Counted from the stretch's first letter, positions 1 to 10,900 are shown. The stretch: DNA of 20,566 nucleotides from Plantago elongata (GCA_036897095.1 JAYMSP010003229.1:1-20566); one strand, 5' to 3'. Notes: generated by a model from the sequence alone, not told the origin. Numbers and translations are program-made.

Positions 1-379
1 AATTAAAAAAAAAAAAGAAAGAAAGTTGGGGGGGGGGGGGGGGGGTTGTGTTAAATGGAAATTCTAAACAGGTCATAATTAAAATGTTCGCACCCAATCA
101 AAAGGGGTAAACTCAAACTTTAAGAATGATATAATTTCATCTTGAAAATTTAATTTAATAGTCAAATCCACTGACACTACACATAATATGAGCTACACGG
201 AGGTGCTTAACAATGTTTGGAGTTGTGTTATTTATTATATTCTATATAAACCACACTGCATGCATTTGATTAATTTTTGAAAGAATATTATGAAAATATT
301 ATCTTATATAAAATAAGTCATTAACTAAATTATATTTTTACAAAAATTTCTTCCAAAAGTAGAAAATCTAAACTTTATA
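1..379. other. AT-rich gene-free flank with an 18-base G run
   Basis: I see no coding region here. The only marked features are an A-rich start and an uninterrupted run of 18 G at 28-45. Homopolymers of this length are prone to sequencing and assembly error, so the exact count should not be trusted. Confidence 0.7.
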
Positions 380-611
380 CTCCCTCCGTTTCAAATTGAA
401 AGTTGAGTGAGACTAGACACAAGTTTTAAGAAAAAGGTAAGGTAAGAAAGATGGTAATAAAATATGAATGTGATTGAATACAACATCAGAAAAAGTTGAT
501 AAAGTATGAGAGATCATGAATAAAGTTGGAGAGAGATTTTTTATTAAGGAAATTGACTTCTAATTTGGAATACCCAAAATGGAATATTTCCAATTCGGGA
601 CGGAGAGAGAA
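380..611. mobile_element. Stowaway-type MITE (copy 1)
   Basis: A 232-bp non-coding element is bounded by TA dinucleotides (378-379 and 612-613). The left terminus reads ctccctccgtttcaaattg. The right terminus ends in ccaattcgggacggagaga, which is its imperfect inverted complement. TA target duplications, CTCCCTCCGT ends and a size near 250 bp are the hallmarks of plant Stowaway MITEs mobilised by Tc1/mariner transposases. Internally it resembles the element at 11695-11934: both carry gacacaagttttaa and gtaataaaatatgaa in the same order, so the two belong to one subfamily. The weak open frame inside it is chance. Confidence 0.85.
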
Positions 612-684
612 TATTTTAGAAAGAGGAAAGCAAAAATATATCATCATACGTATATCAACAATAAATAAATTTAAAAATATTCAA

Positions 685-685
<1 letters not shown>

Positions 686-727
<42 letters not shown>
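686..727. repeat. (ATT)14 microsatellite
   Basis: An uninterrupted ATT trinucleotide array of about 14 units, likely length-polymorphic. Confidence 0.95.
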
Positions 728-1021
728 TTGTGTAGTATATTTTGAAATAATGATTGAGTTTAAGATGAATACTTGATAATAATGAGTAAATGATTAAAAA
801 AAAAAAAGTACTCTACGTTGAGACACTTTTTGTCTAGGTGAGCAAGATTGGTATCGTCCGATCAATTTTTCTTTATTTATCAACCATACAAGTAGAGACG
901 TCCAATTCAAACACTGACGAAAGGAATTTATAACGCTTGATTGGAACAAATCTACATGTACAACCATAACATTTGAAATAATGTTTGTACAATAACAGTT
1001 TGTGTGTATGTGCCTCAGTAG

Positions 1022-1520
1022 TTGTTGGGGAGAGGGGAGAACTGTCTAGGCGGAGAAACTTTCTTCAATCTCCTTATCTACTTTTTTGTAAAGCTACTGA
1101 GGGGAGGGGAGGTTGTTAAAAAAAACAACAGTAGCATGATACATTAGGTTTGTGACAACGAAGTGCATGTCAGTTGGTGTCGGGGGTCTGAGTCATCCTT
1201 TAACCATTTCAAAAAAAAAAAATGATATATTAGGTTTGTAGAATAATAATTTTCGTCCATTTGGTGGGATCTCCACATACCACCACAATGGTTGTTGTGA
1301 AGCCTGTGGAGGGGGGCGGGGACGGGGACAGGGGTTATACTTTTTAGGCGGGAAATCTCTCATCATCTTTTCTCTATTTTATTGATATGCATAAAGGGGC
1401 AGGTGGGTTGACAAAAATAATCTTAACATGTAAAACTATGTCTATAGAATACTAATATTTTTTTGTGTGGTGGGGGTAACCACATACCACTGCGGAGTTT
1501 ATTGGGAACCATCCGTATAA
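1022..1520. repeat. Degenerate direct duplication, purine-rich
   Basis: Two similar blocks follow each other at a spacing of about 298 bp. Each has a G-rich purine run, then a taggcgg core (1047 and 1345), then a pyrimidine-rich stretch, then a second G-rich run followed by gttgttaaaa / gttgacaaaa. Flanking copies of ccacatacca occur at about 1273 and 1480. The copies are too diverged to be recent. I see no coding potential and cannot assign a family. Confidence 0.5.
1311..1334 (+). other. Potential G-quadruplex motif
   Basis: Four G runs of 6, 4, 4 and 4 are separated by loops of 1, 2 and 3 bases (C, AC, ACA). This satisfies the usual G3+N1-7 rule with long runs and short loops, so a stable intramolecular quadruplex on the + strand is plausible. 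It lies about 1.1 kb upstream of the VHA-a start codon. Any function is inference. Confidence 0.6.
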
Positions 1521-2118
1521 ATTGTGTTGCTTACTTTTTATATTTTTCGTGTCTGAAGGATATAATTTTTTAAGAACATTTATTGATACTAATTAACAGG
1601 TATAAGATCCGATATAAAAGTGTATTCGTCATGATGGGTTGCATTTCACTTTTTTCTATCGTTAACATAAAAAATTAAATGATGTAGTATTGGTCCATTT
1701 GATGAAGAATGACTACCCACCGAATTAGGACCTACATTTTTTACAAGTAATTTAGACTGTCTTATTTTATTGATTAATTTATTTTGTTATTTTTTTATTA
1801 ATTATTAAAAGTAAATTATACCACGGGTTAGTACTAATTCATTTGATGATAAAGTATTATTACTAGAATGGAGAATAAAAACTACTCTTGTAAATACATA
1901 CATATAGATTTGTAAGTTCTTTCATACCACAATTATAGGTTCGTATTTAAGGAAAACAAACACTACTAATGCTTCAATTTCAACTTTTCACATTTAATTT
2001 CAAGTTTCAACTTTATATTTCTTAAACATAATTTTTCCTTATACTTTATTTGTCTTATTTGTATCTTATCGCAATCTTTTGTTATTCATATTTATTTGTA
2101 AAATTTGTACATGCCCGT
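1521..2118. other. Gene-free AT-rich stretch upstream of VHA-a
   Basis: I see no gene, RNA or transposon ends here. It is presumably distal promoter or intergenic DNA of the VHA-a gene. Confidence 0.6.
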
Positions 2119-2142
2119 AATTAAATTAAATTAAATTAAATT
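2119..2142. repeat. (ATTAA)n pentanucleotide repeat
   Basis: Four to five tandem ATTAA units sit directly upstream of the TATA-like sequence of the VHA-a promoter. Confidence 0.85.
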
Positions 2143-2160
2143 CGGGGCAGTGTGAGTACA

Positions 2161-2167
2161 TATATAA
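2161..2167 (+). promoter_or_regulatory. Probable TATA box of the VHA-a gene
   Basis: TATATAA preceded by ca is the best TATA match upstream of the 2445 start. A start site about 30 bp downstream (near 2190-2200) would give a leader of roughly 250 nt. Transcript ends are not visible, so this is inference from position and motif. Confidence 0.45.
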
Positions 2168-2237
2168 CGCTGATTTTCACCGACACCTTAAAGCAGAGGT
2201 AGAAAACAGAAAGAACGAAATACATAAACAGCCGACA

Positions 2238-2359
2238 ATGACATTATTAAACACGTCTAAAGGAAACCAATGATAAGAAAACACGTTAATCTAAGTCACT
2301 TAAGAACAAAGTCAGAAAAAGAACAACTTGGTACAAGAAGAAGAAGAAGCATTGAATAA
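2238..2359 (+). other. Two overlapping upstream ORFs in the VHA-a leader
   Basis: uORF1 runs 2238-2273 (11 codons plus TGA). uORF2 runs 2270-2359 (29 codons plus TAA) and overlaps it as ATGA, in a different frame. Both end before the main ATG at 2445. uORF2 has four consecutive arginine codons (aga) near its end. If transcription begins near 2190 and the leader is unspliced, ribosomes would meet both before the main start. Confidence 0.45.
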
Positions 2360-2444
2360 AAGCAGTCAACCAAATTTCATCGGACGATTTTGATTTGATT
2401 TTCCCCAAAAAGAAATCGACTGATCGTCGGCAAAATTGACGGCG

Positions 2445-5400
2445 ATGGATCTTCTCCGGTCGGAAGCGATGCAATTGGTGCAGCTAATCATCCCTATTGA
2501 GACTGCCCATCGTTCTATCTCCTATCTCGGCGATCTCGGCCTCTACCAATTTAAAGACGTAATTTTTATTCTTTTTCTTAGACATTGTCGAGCAATGTAG
2601 CTTGTTTTCTTTCAATTTCGTGTTTTTTGTTGACAATTTCGAGGCTTTTTGTTGTTTGGCTCGTTTTCTGGATTGGAATTTGAGTTATGTTTTGGTTGGT
2701 TGGTTGTTTTTCAGCTTAATGCGGAGAAAAGCCCGTTTCAAAGAACGTATGCTTCTCAGGTTTGTTGATTACTGTTTGGAATTGAAGATTGTGTTGATTT
2801 ATTATGAGTTGAAAGAATGGATATTTTTGTTTGTTCAGAGGCTAATTTGATTGATAATAATATGATATGTTGTGTTGGATATTCGACAAGTACGTTTCGA
2901 TTACGAAATCGTAGAGGGAGTTATTGCCATTGACAGATACTATAGACTACTTAGTAGTATAATACTTGTTTAGCTCTCATTTTGTTAAATGTAGACTGAA
3001 TTCGATGAAGAAATTTTTGAACTACATGTCATTGTTAATGGTTGTTAGTTATTCCAGCACTATGCGAATTCAGACTCTAAAAACTTTCACTATCTAATTT
3101 TGAGTCCTTTAGTTCTGGATGTTGATTTGAACTCTTGGTGTAGATTAAAAGATGTGGGGAGATGGCCCGGAAACTGAGGTTTCTCAGGGATCAAATGACG
3201 AAGGCTGATATATCCTACTCATCATCGTCAAATTCCTTGGTGGGGGATAATATCAATCTGGATGATTTGGAGGTTTGTCATGTTTAAACAATTGATTAAC
3301 TATTAGAAACTAATCCCCTTGCTCTCCGTGGCTATTGTGTCATGTCTATTCCATACACCTAACTTTTTTTTTTTCGAAACGGCTAAAGGGTGACTCGAAC
3401 CCCCGACCAATTGGTTGGAGTTGAAGCGTCTTACCAACTGAGTTGCGCTTCATTGTCTCCATACACCTAACATTATGAACTTAATTTTTTTTGCATGGCG
3501 CAGATTAAACTCGGAGAGTATGAAGCAGAGCTTCTAGAGATGAATGCAAATAGTGAAAAGCTACAGCATACATATAATGAGCTTATAGAATATAAGCTTG
3601 TCTTAAATAAGGTAATGTTAGTTGCTGCACTATACTGTTTTGGTGAACTTTGAAAGCTGTGTTGGCTATAGTCAGCATGAAATGTTCACTTTGGAACTTC
3701 AAGCATGAACTGATCATAATTTTATCGATTCAGGCCAGTCAAATATTCCCATCAGCTGAACGTAGTGCTGCTGCTCAGCAAAGAGAACTCGAGGCACAAG
3801 TTATTGGCGAACGATTGATTGATAGCCCTCTGTTACTTGAGCAAGTATGCATGAATACTTGCTATTTTGCTTTTCTGGGAGTTGTTTTGTTTTAATTTTC
3901 ATTTTTTAAATTCATTTTCCTGCACCTAATCTCTGGTCTTGATATTGGTAGGAGATGATGCAAGATCCTTCTAAGCATGTAAAGCTGGGATTTGTCAGTG
4001 GACTTGTTGCCAGGGAGAAATCTTCTGCCTTTGAAAGAATCTTGTTCCGTGCTACCAGGGGAAATGTATTTCTTAAACAAGTCGTTGCTGAAGACACTGT
4101 GACTGATCCGCTTTCTGGAGATAAGGCAATATTCATCTCTTCTTTCTGTTTTGAACGAATAGGCTTCCTGTTTCCTTTGTTTCACATATTGAAGTTTAAC
4201 AAAATCTTAACTGATATATTTGCACTTGAATTTGGTGTTGTTAAGATCCTGGTTTGGCACTGTCATGAATAACGTATTCTACTGATGCTTGCAGGTTGAG
4301 AAAAATGTATTTGTGGTGTTTTACTCTGGAGAAAGAGTAAAGAACAAGATTCTGAAGATATGTGATACATTTGGAGCAAATCGTTATCCCTTCACAGATG
4401 ATGTTAGTAAACAGTATGAAACAATAACAGAGGTAATTTACCTAGTTCTTTGGTTTCATTTCATGTTATTTATGGACTTCTTGGTTACACTTGAGAGTTG
4501 AGAATTCTTATTTTCTAAATTTTCTGATGAATATGCTTGAAGGTAACATAATCTTTTTGTTATAGTAATACTGCAGAATTATTATGACCACTTCTACATA
4601 CACCTTAGAGTTTTTATTCTCAAACATGAATATAGGATATATGTGGACTTATAAGTCCTACTAGTTGCTGGCAAGATTTGAAATTTATGTCGTATCTATT
4701 CTTCTCCCACAGGTATCAGCAAGAATCTCAGAACTGAAGACCACTATAGATGCTGGGCAGATGCACCGGACCAATCTTCTCCAGAGTCTTAGTTTTGATT
4801 TTGAGCAATGGAACCTTCTGGTTAGTTTCTTGAGCAACCTGAATAACAATTTCTGAATTCAAAATCTCTGACAGACTGAAATACCCGTTGGCCTAACATA
4901 CATACAACCATACATAGAAAAGAACCTAGGAGTATTTAAATTCCTCTCTAGAACATATTACTAAATTATATCTCCAACTTGTGAAGGTTAAGAGAGAGAA
5001 GTCAATCTACCACACTCTGAATATGCTCAGCCTTGATGTTACCAAAAAGTGCCTCGTTGGAGAAGGCTGGTGCCCTGTATTTGCAACAAATCAGGTATAA
5101 TTGCTGATAATTACTTGTATTATGCCATGTCTTCAAGGAAAGCATATAGTTATGTTGATATCGCAACAATTCAGTGTGCACAATACAAAATGGATGTGTG
5201 GTTGTCTAATTTCAATGATATGTGATTAATTCCAAACCACACTTATACATTTTGAATAAAACATGTCTGCAAAAGGCTTTGCTGTATTGCTGTGTGGTTA
5301 TACAATTAGTTCTCCTTTGATAGACTGCTCAACAGTTACCTCTATTATGCAGATCCAGAATGTTCTACGACAGGCTACTATAGACTGTAATTCACAAATG

Positions 5401-7776
5401 GGAGTTATATTCCATGTGTTACAAACCAAGGACTTGCCTCCGACATACTTCCAGACCAACAAATACACTTCTGCATATCAAGAAATTGTTGATGCATATG
5501 GGTGAGATACAACTGTATAAACTCTGTGCTGCTTATGAAGTACTATATTGGATACAAATAAGTGTCAGAATCTACATGTATTTAGAAAGATGTTCCTTGG
5601 CATTCTCATCAATGAACTTCTAATTGATATTTGTGTAAAAAATATTTTATTTTTTCTGGACCTTTTATTCTGATTATTTCAGGGTGGCCAAGTATCAGGA
5701 AGCAAACCCAGCTGTTTTCACTGTCGTAACATTCCCCTTTTTATTTGCTGTTATGTTTGGAGATTGGGGGCATGGGATCTGCTTATTGCTTGCGACATTG
5801 TATTTGATAGTTCGTGAAAAGAAGCTTTCCCAACAGGTAAATATCATTTGTTTCTTTAGCATTTTTGGGATGGGAGGCTTTATGTTCTTTTTGTGGTTTG
5901 GTGATGTTAGCCATTCTCTACAGTTTATGAATATCTTATCATATATAGTCTTATAGTATATTTTATTCTGCCAACAGAAGCTTGGAGATATAATGGAGAT
6001 GGCATTTGGCGGTCGCTATATCATAATGATGATGGCTTTGTTCTCGATATACACTGGGCTGATATATAACGAATTCTTCTCTGTTCCATTTGAGCTGTTT
6101 GGACGTACTGCATATGCTTGTCGTGATTCAAGCTGCGGGTATGGAGAAATGTTGATGTTTTTAGTCTCACCAGTTCCCTTTAATTTTAATTTGAAATATT
6201 AATCCTCTCTTTATGTTTCAGAGATTCTACCACAATGGGCCTTATTAAAGTACATGACACATATCCGTTTGGTCTAGATCCCAAGTGGCATGGCAGTCGC
6301 AGTGAATTACCATTTCTCAACTCCTTGAAGATGAAGATGTCTATTTTATTGGGCGTTGGCCAGATGAATCTTGGAATAATTTTAAGTTACTTCAACTCAA
6401 AATTCTTTGAGAACAATTTGAACACCTGGTAGGTTTGTGAATTTGTGTACGCTATGGAATGCACTAACATATGTGGATCAATGTAATTTCTGTCATTTTG
6501 ATACTTGAGTAGATGCATGCTTTTGTGTGTATTACAATATATGTTGATGATTATGTAGTACATTCTAATTTCTACGTTCCTAACACGATACATTAATCAC
6601 TGTCCAGGTATCAAGTTGTCCCTCAGATGATATTTTTGAATTCCTTGTTTGGATATCTGTCGCTTCTCATAATTGTCAAGTGGTGTACGGGGTCTCAGGC
6701 TGATCTGTACCATGTAATGATCTACATGTTCTTGAGCCCTACTGACGACCTGGGGGAGAACCAGCTTTTTATGGGGCAGAAGTACCTACAGGTTCTAATA
6801 TCAGCTCATTTTATCATAGGATATATTGACTTTACTTTGTTGTACTATTGGCCTAACCAGTTAATTCATCCGATTTAACAGATTTTGCTACTTCTATCGG
6901 CACTGGTTGCTGTACCTTGGATGTTGTTTCCAAAGCCATTTCTCCTTAAGAAGCAACATGAGGAGGTAGAGTTAACATTAAAATTGTGGTTTCTCATAGT
7001 ATCTTAATCTTCAGATTTTCTTTCCTGATCTTTACAAATAATTCATATATTGTCCAGAGACATCGAGGTCAAACCTATGCACTCTTAGATGATGCAGATG
7101 ACGACTCTTTTGAATTAGAAACACACAATGGTTCCCACGGGCAAGAGGAATTCGAGTTTGGCGAAGTTTTTGTGCATCAGCTTATACACTCGATAGAGTT
7201 TGTTTTGGGAGCAGTTTCTAATACGGCTTCATATCTACGGCTCTGGGCCCTCAGGCATGCACCTAGAACTGCGAAATAATTTACTCTTGCTGTCCATGTT
7301 AAACTGACTGACACAAACTTGATCTTGCCCTGAAAATCTCTACACTTTAATGGCAATTATAATGAGATAATTTTTTTTTTTTGTCTTGTGCAGTCTGGCT
7401 CACTCAGAATTATCTAGTGTCTTTTATGATAAGCTCCTTCTTCTTTTCTGGGGGTGAGTATTTCTCTCGACCCTTGTCTGGATTTGCTCAATAATATGTT
7501 CAAACAAGAATGCACCTCGATTTGACTTGACTGTTGATACTCAGCTGTTTATTTTCCATGTCATATTTCAGGTACAACAATGTAATCGTCAATATTGCTG
7601 GCGTAGTCCTTTTTGTCGGTGCAACTGTTGGTGTGCTACTTGTGATGGAAACACTCAGTGCCTTTCTGCATGCATTGCGACTTCATTGGGTTGAATTTCA
7701 GAACAAGTTCTACGAGGGAGATGGTTACAAGTTCACCCCATTCTCTTTCAAATTAATTGCTGAAGATGATGAATGA
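2445..7776 (+). CDS. VHA-a3: V-type proton ATPase subunit a (VHA-a2/a3 type), 18 exons
   Basis: This is the membrane subunit of the Vo sector, which carries protons past the c-ring; the a2/a3 type acts at the tonoplast. Exons: 2445-2558, 2715-2759, 3144-3272, 3504-3611, 3734-3844, 3952-4125, 4295-4432, 4713-4820, 4987-5094, 5353-5501, 5683-5836, 5978-6138, 6222-6428, 6608-6791, 6882-6965, 7058-7254, 7394-7453, 7572-7776. They join without frame loss into 811 residues, against about 820 for Arabidopsis VHA-a2/a3. Residues 1 to about 400 form the cytosolic half, starting [15 protein letters not shown]. The multi-span half follows ([15 protein letters not shown], 412-426). The essential TM7 arginine is R719 in [10 protein letters not shown]727, E770 and R780 match further conserved positions. 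The ATG context is good (G at -3, G at +4). The short N-terminal extension of Arabidopsis a2/a3 is absent. Sequence resembles a2/a3 more than TGN-type a1. Introns 6 and 16 begin with GC. The subfamily call rests on remembered alignments. Confidence 0.96.
3350..3471 (-). mobile_element. Short tRNA-derived SINE in VHA-a intron 3
   Basis: A 94-bp body (3364-3457) lies between two perfect 14-bp direct repeats, tccatacacctaac, at 3350-3363 and 3458-3471. On the minus strand it reads as a tRNA-like head: an A-box-like gcgcaactcagttggtaa (complement of 3431-3448) and a B box ggttcgagtca (complement of 3391-3401) with tRNA-like spacing, then a tail of 11 A (T run 3364-3374) abutting the duplication. 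RNA polymerase III boxes, a poly(A) tail and long target duplications define a SINE or retroposed tRNA. At under 100 bp it has almost no tRNA-unrelated body, so it may be a tRNA retropseudogene. It is inserted antisense to VHA-a. The parent tRNA was not identified. Confidence 0.85.
4126..4294 (+). other. GC-AG intron (VHA-a intron 6)
   Basis: The donor reads aag|gcaata and the acceptor ttgcag|gtt. Joining 4125 to 4295 gives [12 protein letters not shown], which aligns residue for residue with the family (SGEKAEKNVFVV). No GT donor nearby keeps that alignment. If retained, the intron ends the frame at a TAA near 4270. Confidence 0.85.
7255..7393 (+). other. GC-AG intron (VHA-a intron 16)
   Basis: The donor reads ctcag|gcatgc and the acceptor tgtgcag|tctgg. 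The join creates AGT (Ser) and rebuilds RLWAL-S-LAHSEL, the near-invariant TM7 segment. No GT occurs near the donor. Retention would add eight codons and a TAA just after the essential arginine R719. Confidence 0.88.
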
Positions 7777-8425
7777 TTCCTAGCCAAACCTCACAATTTA
7801 TTTCATCACCAGACAAGAGGTACACCGGATTCAAATCATGTGGATAGAAGTATTATACTTTGATTTCTTTTGAAGTTAGTATATTAACAGAAGTTTGGAA
7901 AGATGATTTTTCTTTCCAAAACCCCCTCATCGAGCTTTGTTCACCGCCTTTGCGCCTTGTCCTAGCTCATTGTGTTACCCGTAGATGTTTGGCGGGTGTT
8001 GGGTATACGTGTTACTTGTTAGGTATATGTTCCATTCATTCTTGTAAAAACAGTACAATGTGCAGAAACCTGCTGATTTGAAGCAGAGATATAGAAAAGT
8101 TACATTCTTTTGGACCTGAACCTGTTTCCTGTTTACTATACGAAAATTACTTCATTAACACAAAGTCTCGTAAGATGCGGTCTCTATATAGAGACGACCC
8201 ATGTTACTATGAGTAAAATTTCAAACTGGATGCCTGATCATAAATTTCCATTCAACGGTGTAATTACATCTTAAATAATCAAAAAAGTAATATCATGAAC
8301 ATACTGGCAACAAACAAATTTACCACATTAACAACAAATCTTTGATTCTGGTTTCATCTTTTCCGTCCATACTCCTTGATCAAGACAAAAACTGAATGAT
8401 GTAATATAATACTAGCATGAAAACA
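7777..8425. other. Convergent intergenic region with both 3' UTRs
   Basis: This lies between the VHA-a stop and the NPF stop, which face each other. It must hold both 3' UTRs and polyadenylation regions, but I cannot place cleavage sites. Apart from the palindrome at 8180-8195 I see no genes or transposon ends. Confidence 0.6.
8180..8195. repeat. Perfect 16-bp palindrome
   Basis: gtctctatatagagac is fully self-complementary. The surrounding text (gtctcgtaagatgcgg before, gacccatg after) resembles GAGACGGTCTC-type repeats scattered in plant genomes. It could therefore be a decayed repeat or a hairpin in the 3' region. Confidence 0.6.
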
Positions 8426-10661
8426 CTAATCTGTCATTTTCAAATTCTTTTCTTCTCTACTGCGGCCACCATCAGATTCTCCACCCACCAGTTCAGCCGT
8501 GGTAACCTCACTGCTCCGCCCTCTGTACCGAGAAGAAACCCACAAGTACACCAAGAAGTTAACCCCATTAATGCCTGTCAAAATCCAGTAAAATGCATCA
8601 AGCTTGCTATTGTTAAGATCATTTCTCAACCATCCCTTTTCCTCTCCACCAGTAGCAATCACAATCACCTTAACTATGGCCGTGCTCAGCCAACTCCCAA
8701 TCCCAATCTCACTCAAAAACACTGCACTGCTTATGCTCTTGGTTCCATCTGTCGCCGCATCATAGAAAAACTCCAGCTGACCAACATAAGTGAACATCTC
8801 AGCCATCGAAACAAGAAAGTATTGTGGAAAGAGCCAGAAAACGCTCAATGGAGTATCACTGTTTCTGCGGGTTTTTTCAACAACGGCAGCTGATAGCATT
8901 GCAAAGATGGAGACGAAGAGCCCTGTTCCCATTCGCTGCAGAGAGGTGATGCCTCGTGGATGGCCAGTTTTACTGCGCAGGAATGGGACGGCTATCTTTT
9001 CGTAGATTGGGATAGTGATGAGAGCATTTACGGAGCTGAAAACGGGGATTGACCCGGCTGGGATTGTGAATTTGGGGCCTAATTTACGGTTCATTCTGGT
9101 TGCTTGGGCGATGAAGAAGGTGGAGAGCTGCGCAAAGGAGATGGAAAGGGCTATTGTTGCGGCCCAGATTGGTAGGATTCGTATGAATGATTTGAATTCT
9201 TCGACCTGTGTGACTGTACAGAGTTTCCACCGGTTCTTGGTAATCTGCTCTGCATCTGTATTAATGGCTGCTTTATCCAGGAACCTGTTTGAGAAGGAAT
9301 ACTGTTAATTGTGATCAAGAAACAGAAATGGAACCAGTGAAAAAACAGACATATACTAACCTGTATTGCTTAGTATACGGTAGCTTTCTTGCTCCACGGA
9401 TATCCGACTCCTTCGTATCAACTTCGTAAAGAATATGACCAGTTTCCTGCGAAGCCTCGACTCCTCTTACATGGTTTCTTATAGAAGCGATGATCACTTG
9501 CACGAACCTAGTGAAAACGCTTCCCATTGGCTTCTGGTACCGATACTTCTTGAAGCCAAACACAAGAATAAATATCGAACAAACGGTGGAAGCTGTTGGG
9601 ATTCCAAATCCCCACTCCCACCCTACTTCTGTTTGCACATAAACTAGAAGGGTGATTCCAAGAAGGGCTCCCATGTTTATGGCAAAGAAAAACCAGTTGA
9701 AGAACGCATATTTCTTCTCAGCTTCTTTTTTGTCAGCTTCGTCAAATTGGTCTGCTCCGAATGAGGAGACACAGGGCTTGATTCCGCCAGTGCCGATGGC
9801 TATGAGTGCCAGTGCGCAGTAGAGGAACGCCGTTTGGGACGTGGATGCAGGAATGCAGGGTAATTTGGTGCATGTAGGCGGCCTTAAACTGTCCAAGGAT
9901 CCTGAGAGTGTTAACATCACCATTCCCTGATGATGAAATATACTTAGTTCTCACTACACATTTACCAGAACTGTCTTTTAAGAATGAATTTAGAGGCTTT
10001 AGAAACAATTGCTTAAAATCTGCTAATTGTCCAAGGTTTCAATTTTTTTCTGCTGATAATAATTGCTGATTTCTTTTGATGTTACTTAGGACTTTCTTGT
10101 TGAGTTATATCTTACCACTGAATACATGCAGGTAAAGATGATAATAGTCCGGAAACGGCCTAAATATGCGTCTGCAAGGAAAGCTCCGAATAATGTAAGC
10201 ACATAAGCTGCCCCGATCCAGTCAGTGACATGAGTGGCTGCATTAGGCAGAGACTGGTGCATCTCCCCCACCAGATACGCAACCATGTTGACAGCGATTG
10301 CGAAGAACGCAAATCTCTCTGCCACCTCATTCACTGCACCAAATCAAATCTTTAACACCACATTTTTTCAAAACCAGTCCTAGCTAAATCTGCATGTGAT
10401 CATCTACTTTCCTGAGCTCTAATTGCCTAACTTTTCTTGACACTTTGGCAATATTGAAGCTAGTTAGAATGCAAAAATACATTTTTTTGTATGATTCACG
10501 TTCACCAGATGGAAAAACACAAAAGAGAGACAAAAAACACCCGAACCTATGATGAACGGTGCGGCTTTCCATCCACCGGTTTTCCGTTTATCAGCAATTC
10601 TCCCTTTGTAATCAACACAGCCATTGGAAACCAGACATGGTACTGAATTAGAGCTATCCAT
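8426..10661 (-). CDS. NRT1/PTR family (NPF) proton-coupled transporter, probably clade 8
   Basis: A 12-span major-facilitator protein of the POT/NPF family, which imports nitrate, peptides or other small solutes with protons across the plasma membrane or tonoplast. Exons on the minus strand: 10661-10547, 10333-10116, 9926-9361, 9284-8426. All introns are GT-AG, and four exons is usual for the family. The product is 585 residues. Visible motifs are the TM1 ExxER proton-coupling motif (E41, E44, R45), GAFLADAYLGRF after TM2, IGTGGIKPCVSSFGADQFDE with K161 in TM4, and FFNWFFFAINMGALLG (186-201), the second PTR signature. The C-terminal half has VGQLEFFYDAATDG and ends in a charged tail. The ATG at 10661 is the first in frame and has a strong context (G at -3, G at +4). 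Similarity to peptide transporters NPF8.1/8.2 is from memory; the substrate cannot be read from sequence. Confidence 0.94.
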
Positions 10662-10754
10662 GGCCTCTGTAGCTAGCACTGGAGATGTTAATGAATGCTT
10701 TGAGAAACACTTTCGTGTGTGTACAAGAATAATTGATATTTCTACCAGTCAGTC

Positions 10755-10763
10755 ATATATAAA
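10755..10763 (-). promoter_or_regulatory. Probable TATA box of the NPF gene
   Basis: On the minus strand the sequence reads gctttatatatgac, about 95 bp upstream of the ATG. That would place the start site near 10725 and give a leader of about 65 nt, with no upstream ATG. Motif and position only. Confidence 0.45.
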
Positions 10764-10843
10764 GCCTCTGGCAGATACTTATGGCCCCATTGACCAACAT
10801 GCAGAATCTTTTCACCCTGGTTAATTGACTTTCACTGTTCTAT

Positions 10844-10900
10844 AGTTTTAAAATCGGAGAGGTTTTGAGTTCGAGCCTCGTAGATCGATGTATGAAAATG
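10844..10900 (+). mobile_element. Possible 5'-truncated SINE / tRNA-like fragment
   Basis: gagttcgagcctcg (about 10866-10880) matches a polymerase III B box, preceded by tttaaaatcggagaggtt as in the 3' half of tRNA-derived SINEs. I see no A box, poly(A) tail or target duplication, so this is a weak call. Confidence 0.25.

Noticed and set aside
526..735. Open frame of 69 codons ending in a polytyrosine run
   Set aside because: It lies across a MITE and the ATT microsatellite; the tyrosines are translated repeat.
8417..8893. 158-codon + strand frame over the NPF gene
   Set aside because: Antisense shadow of NPF exon 4, with no family resemblance.
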